Shown here in pieces: positions 56,355 to 64,000 of a stretch of DNA of 64,000 nucleotides (positions are counted from its first letter, which is position 1; each line of letters starts with the position of its first letter). The notes beneath the pieces are model-generated. The model saw nothing but the letters and a program-made list of their open reading frames with translations. It had not been told where the DNA came from and did not search any database. The position numbers and the translations under genes were made by a program. Origin of the DNA: Pontibacter kalidii (GTDB lineage: Bacteria; Bacteroidota; Bacteroidia; Cytophagales; Hymenobacteraceae); contig NZ_CP111079.1 of the NCBI RefSeq assembly GCF_026278245.1, forward strand, positions 1,552,501 through 1,616,500. Direction: 5' to 3'.

Positions 56355-58796
56355 TTGAGATCACGATTATACATAGCCGCCCTGAGTTTTGCAATGCTGG
56401 GCTTGAACGCCTGCATCCCGACAAAGAACCTGGGCGAGGGCGAGAAGCTGCTTGTAAGTATGGAGCCAAAGGGGCTGGAATCCGTGGATCCGTCTGCCAT
56501 TCAGAACCTTTACCAGCAACGGCCCAACCGCATGGTGCTGGGCTCCACCCCCTACCTGGCGCTTTACAATTTCGGCAAAAAGTTTTATGATCCGCAAAAT
56601 ATTCGGGAGCGGATAGCGAAACAAGAGAAACGGATGGCCACCAAGATACAGGAGGCCGGCACCGACTCCGTGAAAGTAAACAAGCTGCGCAACAAGTATA
56701 ACGCACGGGTAGAGCGCCTGGAGGATAAACTACAGGAAGGCAATTTTGTGATGCAGTTGGGCGAGCCTCCCGCCATTTACGACTCGCTGCGCATGCAGGA
56801 GACGATGGAGCAGATCGAGATTTACCTGAATTCGAAGGGCTACTTTAACCACAGCGCTGATTATTCCAAGCAGGTAAAGAAGGATAAACTCCTGTACATC
56901 GACATCAACATCGAGGAAAACCAGCCTTACCGCTACGCGGAGCTTAGCTACGATATAGAAGACCCGCGCATCCTGCAGATCGTGAAGCGCAGCGAGCCCC
57001 GCTCGCTGCTGCAGCTTGAAGAACGCTACGACGAGGAGCAGCTGACGTTGGAGCGCGACCGCCTGTATGAGTTGCTGAAGAACCGCGGCTACTATGACTT
57101 CGCCCGGGCCTACATAGAGTTTGAGGTGGACACCAGTTATGCCCAGAACACCGCCCGCGTCAAGACCATCATCGAAAGCCCCGAGCAGGACTCGACGCAC
57201 AAAGTATACACCATAAAGGATGTATACTTTAAGACCGATGCAGACCGCTTCGGTATCCCGCGCGACACGGTGGAGTATAATGGCATAAAGTACGTGGCCT
57301 ATAACCACAAGTACAGCCCGCTGATCCTGGACAAGAAAATCGATATCTACCCAGGCCAGCGCTATAGCCAGCTCCGTACGTTAACGACGCAGCGCAGGCT
57401 TTCCGACCTGGATGTTTTCCAGTTCAACAACGTGTTCTATAACAAGGTAGAAAGTCCCACTGATTCAACTTATGAGTTAATTGCCCTGGTGAATGCATTG
57501 CCCGCCAAGAAGTTTCAGGAGACGGCGGAACTGGGGATGAACTTTACCGAGAAGCGGCCCGGTCCTTTCTCCAGCCTGACGCTGCGCGTGCGCAACGTTT
57601 TCGGAGGGGCCGAGAACCTGGACTTCGGCATCAGGGGCGGCATAGAGTACCAGGCCAGCCTCAGCGACCCGGACCAGGCCGTGATGATCAAGGAATTTGG
57701 GGCAAACACCTCTTTGTCGTTCCCGGTGATACTTTTCCCGTTCACGAACAAGAACCTGCTTTCGGAGTTCAGCCCCCGTACACGCTTTAGTACCGGCTAC
57801 AACAGTGAGGACCGGCAGGAGTATGTGCGGTCTACTTATGAGCTGGGGCTTGATTACATCTGGCAACGGTCCCGCAGCCCGCTGCAGCCGCCGGTCATGC
57901 AGTTCATCCTTTCGCCCGTCAACTTTAACATCGTGCAGGGCGACATCAAGGACCAGGAGTTCAGAAGCAGGCTGGAGAATAACAGCACCGGCAGCCGTTC
58001 CCTGCTCGGCAGTTTCGACGATGGTATCATCTCCTTCGTGGGCTTTAACTTCATCTACAACACCAACGACTTTACCCAGACCCGCAACGCGCACTTCTTC
58101 CGCACTTTAGTGGAACTGGGTGGCCTGACGAAGGAGCTCGGCCTGAACCTGGACATCAACAACCTGCGCACCTATCAGTACGGCCGCATTAACCCGGACT
58201 ATCGCCGGTACATCCCTTTGGGCGGGCAGCGCTATTTTGTGTACCGCATCAACGCAGGCGTCGCATCCCCTATGTTCAGCGGCAATACGCTACCGTACGA
58301 TAAGTTCTTCTTTGCTGGTGGGGCCTCCAGTGTGCGGGCCTGGCAGTCGCGTCGCCTGGGGCTGGGCTCTTATGCCGCACTTACAGTGGTAGAGGATGAA
58401 GAGGGCAATAAGAAGATCGTACGCGATTACAACCTCGAGCAGCCCGGCGAGGTGCTGTTGGAGGCTAACCTGGAGTATCGCTTTAACATGTTCAGCTTTA
58501 TTAACGGTGCCTTTTTTGTGGATGCCGGCAACGTATGGCTGCTGGAGCCGAATCAAGGCCGGCCTGGTGCTGATTTCCAGTTCAACCGATTTTACAAGGA
58601 GCTTGCCGTAGGCACAGGGTTCGGCCTCCGCTTCGACCTTTCGGTGCTTATCCTGCGCTTCGACTTCGCCACCAAAGTATACGATCCGGCTCAGTGGAAA
58701 GAGGACCGCTTCGTGCTCCCCAGGTTTAATCTGACCGACTTCTTTACCCGCAACAACCAGAGTACCCTGCAGATTGGCATCGGCTATCCTTTCTAA
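56355..58796 (+). CDS. tamL: TamL-type Omp85 lipoprotein (BamA/TamA family)
   Basis: About 813 residues. The open frame runs from 55950 but its first part lies inside the divergent methyltransferase gene. A TTG at 56355 gives MRSRLYIAALSFAMLGLNAC, a clean lipoprotein signal (Cys20), whereas the nearest ATG would leave only six residues before the Cys. Three or more POTRA-like segments (about 25-400) precede a 16-strand barrel with the Omp85 features VRAWQSRRLG (L6 region) and a final strand ending IGYPF. Works with TamB to build the outer membrane; tamB is not adjacent. Confidence 0.9.
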   Translation: MRSRLYIAALSFAMLGLNACIPTKNLGEGEKLLVSMEPKGLESVDPSAIQNLYQQRPNRMVLGSTPYLALYNFGKKFYDPQNIRERIAKQEKRMATKIQEAGTDSVKVNKLRNKYNARVERLEDKLQEGNFVMQLGEPPAIYDSLRMQETMEQIEIYLNSKGYFNHSADYSKQVKKDKLLYIDINIEENQPYRYAELSYDIEDPRILQIVKRSEPRSLLQLEERYDEEQLTLERDRLYELLKNRGYYDFARAYIEFEVDTSYAQNTARVKTIIESPEQDSTHKVYTIKDVYFKTDADRFGIPRDTVEYNGIKYVAYNHKYSPLILDKKIDIYPGQRYSQLRTLTTQRRLSDLDVFQFNNVFYNKVESPTDSTYELIALVNALPAKKFQETAELGMNFTEKRPGPFSSLTLRVRNVFGGAENLDFGIRGGIEYQASLSDPDQAVMIKEFGANTSLSFPVILFPFTNKNLLSEFSPRTRFSTGYNSEDRQEYVRSTYELGLDYIWQRSRSPLQPPVMQFILSPVNFNIVQGDIKDQEFRSRLENNSTGSRSLLGSFDDGIISFVGFNFIYNTNDFTQTRNAHFFRTLVELGGLTKELGLNLDINNLRTYQYGRINPDYRRYIPLGGQRYFVYRINAGVASPMFSGNTLPYDKFFFAGGASSVRAWQSRRLGLGSYAALTVVEDEEGNKKIVRDYNLEQPGEVLLEANLEYRFNMFSFINGAFFVDAGNVWLLEPNQGRPGADFQFNRFYKELAVGTGFGLRFDLSVLILRFDFATKVYDPAQWKEDRFVLPRFNLTDFFTRNNQSTLQIGIGYPF

Positions 58797-58805
58797 GGCT
58801 GCTGG

Positions 58806-58823
58806 TTAGGGTCGATACCCTAA
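58806..58823. repeat. Short perfect hairpin TTAGGGT/ACCCTAA
   Basis: Seven-base stem with loop CGAT, 10 bp after the tamL stop; could be a weak terminator. A GACAC-GTGTC element follows. Confidence 0.5.
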
Positions 58824-58922
58824 GTTATGCTGATTTTGAAACGTAGGGTACAACCTGACACAGGTGTCCAACCGGATACGCATCGTGCGTGAGAGTCTTC
58901 AGACTAGATTTTACGTATCGAC

Positions 58923-58968
58923 AAAAGCCTCCATCCCTACCTTATAAAAGGCAGGGATGGAGGCTTTT
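58923..58968 (-). terminator. Strong terminator of the fused E1 gene
   Basis: AAAAGCCTCCATCCCT (58923-58938) pairs with AGGGATGGAGGCTTTT (58953-58968). Confidence 0.9.
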
Positions 58969-59009
58969 AGTTGTTGCAATATAAATGTATACTTTGCTGC
59001 TATTTATAC

Positions 59010-61088
59010 TTAGTAGTTTAGCAGTTCCTCCATCTGGGCGGCTACCTTGTCCGGGTTGGGCAGCATCATCTTCTCCAGCTCCACGTTCAGCGGAACAGCT
59101 GGCAGGTTAGCGGCACCCAAGGTATAAATCGGTGCGTCCAGCTGCTGGAAACAGTCTTTCGACAGGCGACCGGCCAACGATTCGGCAAAGGAGTTCATGA
59201 GCGGCTCCTCCGTGAGCACCAGCGCTTTGCCGTGGCGTTCTACCGAGGTGCGGACCGTTTCATAATCCAGCGGGTTGAGCGTACGCAAGTCCACGATCTC
59301 TACACTGCCGGGAAACTGCTTGGCGGCTGTCTTGGCCCAGTACACGCCCATGCCATAGGTGATCACAGTCATGCTGTTGCCCTTTCGTATTTCTTGTTCG
59401 CTGGCTTGTTGCACAATGTTGGCTTTGCCCAGCGGCAGGATGTAGTTCTCATCCGGTTCTATGGTTTTGGCATCCTCGGTGCCCGGTACTTTGGACCAGT
59501 ACAAGCCTTTATGCTCCAGCATCACCACCGGGTTGGGGTCCAGGAAAGCGGCTTTCATCAGGCCTTTCATATCGGCAGCGTTGCTGGGGAACACTACTTT
59601 TATGCCCCGGATGTTGAGCAGCGTGGATTCTATACTTCCCGAGTGGTAGGGGCCGCCGCCGCCGTAGGCCCCGATGGGTACGCGGATAAGCGACTGAACC
59701 GGGAACTTGCCGTTGCTCAGGTAGCAGCTCTTGGACAGTTCCTCCACCAGCTGGTTAATGCCCGGCCAGATATAATCGGCAAACTGTATCTCCACGATCG
59801 CTTTTGCCCCTACCGCAGACATACCAGCCGTTGAGCCTACGATATACGCCTCCTGAATCGGGGTGTTGAACACGCGGGCATCGCCATACTTATTAGCCAG
59901 CAAGGCGGCCTCGCGGAACACGCCTCCTAATTTCCCGCCGACATCCTGGCCATAGAACAGGGCCTCGGGGCAGGTTCTCAGAATATCATCCACCGCATGC
60001 AGTGCGGCATCCACCATAATGACTTTGTCAGCTCCTTTCGGGCTGCGCTCGCCTTTCTCCTCGGTTACTGGTGTTGGGGCGAACTCATGTGTGCTAAAGG
60101 AGCTGGGATCCGGGTATGGGGCGTTCAGGGCACGCTCGTAGTCGGCGGCTACCGTGCTCATGGCCTCCTGCTCCAGCAGTTTCACCTCGTCTACCTCCAG
60201 GCCGGCACCTATAAGCAGCTCCCGCAGTTTCGGGATCGGATCGTCGACGCTGTGCTGCTGCAGGTTCTCGCCCCTGTACCACTCCCGGCGCACCCCGGAA
60301 GTATGGTGACCCAGCAGCGGCACTTTGGCATGCACCAGTATAGGGCGGCGCACCTTGCGGGCATACTCTATCGCCACGCGCATCCCCTCGTAGGATTCCT
60401 CAAAGTCAGAGCCGTTCACGCGCAGGCGCTCCATGCCTTTAAAACCGGCGGCGTACTCAAAGGCGTCCATGGCACGCATCTCCTTTCCCGTGGCTGATAT
60501 GCCCCAGTCGTTGTCCTGCACCAGGTAAATAATCGGCAGCCCCTTGAGCACCGCCATCTGAAAGGCCTCGGCCACCTCTCCCTCCGTTATGGAGCCGTCT
60601 CCCAGCGAGCAGAGCACAATGGGCTTCTCCTCGCCCTGCAGCAGCCCCTGCCCTTCCAGGTACGCCAGACCGTGCGCCATGCCCGTGGCCGGAATGGCCT
60701 GCATGCCGGTGGCCGAGCTTTGGTGCGGGATCGTCGGGAAACCCTCTCTTCGAAGCGAGGGGTGGCCGTAGTAGGTGCGGCCGCCGGAGAAGGGATCATC
60801 GGCCTTGGCCATGAGCTGCAGCATGAGCTCGTAAGGCTGCAGCCCCATGCCCAGCAGCATGGATTCATCGCGGTAGTAAGTAGCGGCGTAGTCGTGTGGC
60901 TTGAGCTGCAGGGCTGCGGCCAGCTGTATGGCTTCGTGGCCGCGCGAGGTGCTGTGCACATACTTGCTGCAGATCGCCTTGTTCTCCTCATAAGTGTCTG
61001 CCATGGTTTTGGCAGTAAGCATCAGTCGGTAAGCCTTTTTTAATAATTCCAGATCGAGTTTAGTGGCTTCCAGGGTTTGTTGTGACAT
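59010..61088 (-). CDS. Fused alpha/beta E1 of a 2-oxoacid dehydrogenase complex
   Basis: 692 residues, a natural fusion of both E1 subunits. The alpha half (1-350) has the thiamine diphosphate motif starting LCSLGDGSITEGEVAEAF and ending QDNDWG, and phosphorylation-loop-like residues HTSGVRREWYR. The beta half (360-692) has FYGQDVGGKLGGVF, FNTPIQEAYIVG, MSAVGAKAIVEIQFADY and YGGGGPYHSGSIE. Likely substrates are branched-chain 2-oxoacids or pyruvate. No E2 or E3 gene is adjacent. Confidence 0.94.
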   Translation of the reverse strand: MSQQTLEATKLDLELLKKAYRLMLTAKTMADTYEENKAICSKYVHSTSRGHEAIQLAAALQLKPHDYAATYYRDESMLLGMGLQPYELMLQLMAKADDPFSGGRTYYGHPSLRREGFPTIPHQSSATGMQAIPATGMAHGLAYLEGQGLLQGEEKPIVLCSLGDGSITEGEVAEAFQMAVLKGLPIIYLVQDNDWGISATGKEMRAMDAFEYAAGFKGMERLRVNGSDFEESYEGMRVAIEYARKVRRPILVHAKVPLLGHHTSGVRREWYRGENLQQHSVDDPIPKLRELLIGAGLEVDEVKLLEQEAMSTVAADYERALNAPYPDPSSFSTHEFAPTPVTEEKGERSPKGADKVIMVDAALHAVDDILRTCPEALFYGQDVGGKLGGVFREAALLANKYGDARVFNTPIQEAYIVGSTAGMSAVGAKAIVEIQFADYIWPGINQLVEELSKSCYLSNGKFPVQSLIRVPIGAYGGGGPYHSGSIESTLLNIRGIKVVFPSNAADMKGLMKAAFLDPNPVVMLEHKGLYWSKVPGTEDAKTIEPDENYILPLGKANIVQQASEQEIRKGNSMTVITYGMGVYWAKTAAKQFPGSVEIVDLRTLNPLDYETVRTSVERHGKALVLTEEPLMNSFAESLAGRLSKDCFQQLDAPIYTLGAANLPAVPLNVELEKMMLPNPDKVAAQMEELLNY

Positions 61089-61175
61089 AGGTAGCGTTAA
61101 GGTTTGCTCTAAGTTACAAACTTTCTTCTTTTAAGTAAAGTGAGAAATGGGTTCGGTAGAGCGCGTAGAATTAGG

Positions 61176-61183
61176 TACTTTTG
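61176..61183 (+). promoter_or_regulatory. Possible -7 box upstream of hemF
   Basis: TACTTTTG matches TAnnTTTG but is 200 bases from the ATG, which would put the palindromic element in the hemF leader. Confidence 0.3.
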
Positions 61184-61200
61184 TGTTACCAATAACAATA

Positions 61201-61348
61201 GACTACTTGACAAAAGACATAAGATACTTGTTAGGTTTAAAGAGGTGTTGTTTCGTTATCAAATAGTCTTTGTTTGATTGGTAGCGTTGTTTTGGAATGA
61301 AAATCCGAAGCAGCGGATGGGCTATCCTTTGTCTTTTGTCAAATAGTC
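61201..61348. mobile_element. MITE-like element with 26-bp imperfect terminal inverted repeats
   Basis: 61201-61226 and 61323-61348 are inverted repeats that match at 23 of 26 bases, sharing the 12-base core TTGACAAAAGAC. A third partial copy, TCAAATAGTC-TTTGT, occurs internally (61259-61273) and again at the right end (61339-61354). The whole is 148 bp, has no coding capacity and shows no obvious target-site duplication. It may be a non-autonomous element or a structured leader. Confidence 0.5.
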
Positions 61349-61382
61349 CTTTGTCAAAATCTTTACTAATAGCTGCGAAAAA

Positions 61383-62285
61383 ATGTTCAGAGAAAAAGTT
61401 GAGGCGTTCATGCGCCAGTTCCAGGCGGACCTTTGCCATGCTCTAGAAACCTGCGACGGCGGGGCTACTTTCACCTCCGATGTGTGGGAGCACGAAGGCG
61501 GCGGCGGCGGTACTTCGCGCGTGATTGAAGACGGTCATGTGCTGGAGAAAGGCGGCGTTAACTTTTCGGCGGTTTCCGGCGAGTTGTCACCTCAGTTTCT
61601 GAAGGCGCTGCAGATGCCTGATCCGAATTACTTTGCTACGGGGGTGTCGGTGGTGATGCACCCGCACAGCCCCATGGTGCCCATCACGCACATGAACGTG
61701 CGCTATTTTGAGGCAGGCAACGGGCAGGCCTGGTTCGGCGGGGGCATCGACCTGACGCCAATCTTCGTGGACGTGAAGCAGGCAAGGGAGTTCCATGAGC
61801 AGATGAAGGCCGTTTGTGATAAGCACCACCCGAGCTATTACCCGGAGTTTAAGAAGTGGGCCGATGATTATTTCTACAACGAGCACCGCGACGAGACCCG
61901 CGGCGTGGGCGGCATCTTCTTCGACAGGTTAATGGAAACCGATGAGATCAGTCTGGAGGACCGCTTTGCCTTCGTGCGGGATGTGGCCTACGCCTTCATC
62001 CCTTTTTATACTTCCATCATCAACCAAAACCGAGACCTGCCTTACGGGGAGCGGGAAAAGCAGTGGCAGCTGATACGCCGTGGCCGCTACGTGGAGTTTA
62101 ACTTGGTGTATGACCGCGGCACCAAGTTCGGGCTGCTGACCAAGGGCAGAATCGAGTCCATTCTGATGAGCCTGCCGACGCATGCCTCCTGGGTGTACAA
62201 CTTTATACCCGAGCCGGGCAGCTCCGAGGAGCAGACGCTGGGCTACCTGAAAAAGGAAATCGACTGGATAAACATAGCTGAGTAA
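61383..62285 (+). CDS. hemF: Oxygen-dependent coproporphyrinogen III oxidase
   Basis: 300 residues. Signatures: GGGGGTSRVIEDG, EKGGVNFSAVSG, HPHSPMVPITHMNVRYFE, WFGGGIDLTPIF and RRGRYVEFNLVYDRGTKFGL. Turns coproporphyrinogen III into protoporphyrinogen IX with O2, so the organism makes heme aerobically. Its stop codon shares its last base with the ATG of the PAP2 gene (TAATG), so translation is coupled. Confidence 0.97.
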   Translation: MFREKVEAFMRQFQADLCHALETCDGGATFTSDVWEHEGGGGGTSRVIEDGHVLEKGGVNFSAVSGELSPQFLKALQMPDPNYFATGVSVVMHPHSPMVPITHMNVRYFEAGNGQAWFGGGIDLTPIFVDVKQAREFHEQMKAVCDKHHPSYYPEFKKWADDYFYNEHRDETRGVGGIFFDRLMETDEISLEDRFAFVRDVAYAFIPFYTSIINQNRDLPYGEREKQWQLIRRGRYVEFNLVYDRGTKFGLLTKGRIESILMSLPTHASWVYNFIPEPGSSEEQTLGYLKKEIDWINIAE

Positions 62286-62860
62286 TGCTGGAGACGTTTA
62301 AGCAGCTGGACAGGGACCTGTTCATCCACCTCAACGAGATGCACAGCCCTATCTGGGATACCATCATGATCTTCATGTCGGACAAGTATGTCTGGATCCC
62401 CTTTTACCTGGGCCTGATCGGTTACCTGGCGTGGCGCTACCGCCGGCAAAGTATAGCCATGGTCCTGCTGGTGATCGCTGCCATCGGAGCCGCCGATTTT
62501 ATCGCCTCCGGCCTGATGAAGCCCTACTTTATGCGCCTGCGCCCCTGCCACGACCCCGCGCTGGCCGAGGTGATCAATGTGGTGCAGAACTGCGGCGGCA
62601 AGTTCGGCTTCATCTCCTCGCATGCGGCCAACACGTTCGCGCTGGCCGTTTTCTTCAGCCTCGTGCTTTCGGAGCGATACCTGATCTTTAAGGTGCTGTT
62701 GCTCGCCTGGGCAGTTATTGTGACATACAGCCGTATTTACCTGGGCGTGCACTACCCCTCCGATGTGCTGCTGGGCGCACTGCTGGGCGCTGCACTGGCT
62801 TACCTGGCCTCCTTGGCTTATGGCCTCCTACTTAGACGTTACTCCTATTTCAGGCCCTAA
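62285..62860 (+). CDS. PAP2 family membrane phosphatase
   Basis: 191 residues, about five membrane helices. The acid phosphatase motifs are KPYFMRLRPC (KX6RP), SSHAAN (for PSGH) and SRIYLGVHYPSDV (SRX5HX3D). Such proteins dephosphorylate undecaprenyl diphosphate or phosphatidylglycerol phosphate. Overlaps hemF by one base. Confidence 0.93.
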   Translation: MLETFKQLDRDLFIHLNEMHSPIWDTIMIFMSDKYVWIPFYLGLIGYLAWRYRRQSIAMVLLVIAAIGAADFIASGLMKPYFMRLRPCHDPALAEVINVVQNCGGKFGFISSHAANTFALAVFFSLVLSERYLIFKVLLLAWAVIVTYSRIYLGVHYPSDVLLGALLGAALAYLASLAYGLLLRRYSYFRP

Positions 62861-62918
62861 ACCTTTCCCGAAAACGGCTGTTTAAGCATAACCTAAACGG
62901 CAAACGGATTGCGGCTAC

Positions 62919-64000
62919 TCCTCTATCATACTTTATTACTTCTACTGAACCTGCTGTGCCTGGCAACTCCTGCGGCGGCACAGTCGGTTTATACTTTGTC
63001 GGGGCGCGTGCTGGATGCCGAGACCGGCGAGGCACTGGCAGGGGCCGCTGTGGCGCTGAAGGAGCGCCCTTCGGCCGGAGCTATGACGGATGCCTCCGGC
63101 AGTTATAGCTTTGCTGCATATGAGGGCATGTATACCCTTGTGGTAAAGTATATTGGCTTCGAAACCCAGGAGCAGCCGGTACAGCTCAATCAGCCTGTAA
63201 GGATAACCGTACGACTCTCGCCCACTACCTACCAGGTGCAGGAAGTGCAGGTGGTGGGCGCGCGCAGCACTCCCCTCCACGAGACACCCCAGATGGGCCA
63301 GCTGGAGCTGCCGCTGGAGACGCTCAAAAGCCTGCCGGTACTCTTCGGAGAGGTGGATATCCTGAAAACGGTGTCGCTGATGCCAGGCGTGAAATCGGCT
63401 GGTGAGGGCAGCACGGGCTTTTACGTGCGCGGCGGTGGGGCCGATCAGAACCTGGTGCTCCTCGATAAGGCCACGGTGTACAATCCCGGCCACCTGTTCA
63501 ACTTCTTCTCCGTCTTCAACAGCGACGCCATCGACCAGACCACCCTCATCAAAGGCAACATGCCGGCGCGCTACGGCGGCCGCCTGTCCTCTGTGCTCGA
63601 CATCGGCATGAAAGAAGGCGATTTGACTGATTTTCGGGTGGACGGAGGCATTGGGCTGATCGCCTCGCGGCTGTCGGTGCAGGGCCCGCTGTTGGAGGAC
63701 AAGGCCGCGTTTATACTTTCGAGTAGGCGCACCTACGCTGATGTGCTCATGAACCCCTTTCTCAAAAATACGGAGCAGGGCGGTGTCCCCTACTATTTCT
63801 ACGACCTTAATGGAAAGCTAAGCTTTATACTTTCTGAGAAGGATAAGCTCTACTTGAGCGGCTACTACGGCCGGGATGTGGGGGAGCTAACGCTCTCGGA
63901 AGGCCGTTTCAAAGGGGATTTCTTCTGGGGAAACAGCAGCGCCACCGCCCGCTGGAACCATATTTTTAATGATAAACTAGTGTTGGATGTGTATGGGGTG
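62919..64000 (+). CDS. TonB-dependent receptor with carboxypeptidase-like N-terminal domain (partial)
   Basis: The frame runs off the window end. There is an in-frame stop at 62904 and no ATG before 63081, so I place the start at the TTG at 62919, which gives a signal peptide ending ATPAAAQ. The mature N-terminus is a carboxypeptidase-like regulatory domain (SGRVLDAETGEALAGAAVAL), followed by a TonB plug with GFYVRGGGADQNLVLLDKAT and ARYGGRLSSVLDI and the first barrel strands. The ligand cannot be told. No SusD-like gene is visible in the window. Confidence 0.88.

Larger units (their letters stand above)
61089..61382. other. Intergenic region with a small palindromic element, upstream of hemF
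   Basis: No gene; an ORF on the minus strand here is formed by the repeats. It carries a TACTTTTG (-7-like, 61176-61183) and the inverted-repeat element described separately. Confidence 0.6.

Noticed and set aside
61203..61439. 78-codon minus-strand ORF upstream of hemF
   Set aside because: Made of the inverted repeats and the antisense of the hemF start.

Overview
The window looks like chromosome of a Bacteroidota bacterium, most likely a Hymenobacteraceae member such as Pontibacter or a close relative. The pointers are promoters of the TAnnTTTG type instead of a sigma-70 -10 box, a TamL-type Omp85 lipoprotein, a CzcA pump fused to its TolC partner, many Bacteroidota-type lipoproteins and beta-barrels, a TonB-dependent receptor with a carboxypeptidase-like N-terminal domain, and moderate GC (roughly 50-55%) with AT-richer gaps. 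The genus is an inference; no rRNA gene is present. I see no prophage, complete insertion sequence, CRISPR array or integrase.

Layout. 1-5.7 kb: end of a DUF2062 gene, a stand-alone H-NOX heme protein, an OmpA-like lipoprotein, an AraC/alkyltransferase fusion, a tandem pair of related TPR proteins, and a RES-Xre toxin-antitoxin pair followed by about 840 bp of gene-free DNA rich in hairpins and repeats. 6.5-14.2 kb: secreted nucleotide pyrophosphatase/phosphodiesterase, small envelope proteins, an amidase, an M48 metalloprotease and a TPR protein. 14.3-25 kb: gyrA, a short-chain dehydrogenase, a YdjM-like membrane protein, an ion channel, an acetyltransferase-like protein, two identical tRNA-Thr genes, a DUF349 protein and YqgE. 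25-33 kb: pdxH, a DUF1015 gene overlapping maf, two RNA methyltransferases, a NUDIX hydrolase, an acyltransferase and gpsA. 33.8-41.9 kb: a periplasmic adaptor and TolC without a pump gene, sdaAB, a tryptophan 2,3-dioxygenase, a COG2509 flavoprotein, a CoA-binding protein and an SDR. 42-46.5 kb: an FtsX-like permease and ATPase divergent from a TesA-like esterase, the same arrangement as ybbP-ybbA/tesA of Escherichia coli. 46.6-52.7 kb: a heavy-metal efflux operon (Cys/His-rich small protein, CzcA-TolC fusion, CusB-like adaptor). 52.9-55.5 kb: an ECF sigma factor, a putative anti-sigma factor and a beta-barrel protein. 55.6-64 kb: a TrmH-type methyltransferase facing tamL, a fused E1 dehydrogenase, hemF, a PAP2 phosphatase and the start of a TonB-dependent receptor.

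The least explained signal is not a gene. The 7-mer AAGTATA (reverse complement TATACTT) occurs about 95 times by my hand count, against about 6 expected from base composition. It sits in both orientations, in gaps, in terminator stems and inside genes in all reading frames, where it brings in codons such as ATA, CTT, AGT and GTA. That pattern points to a DNA-level cause instead of a protein-level one.
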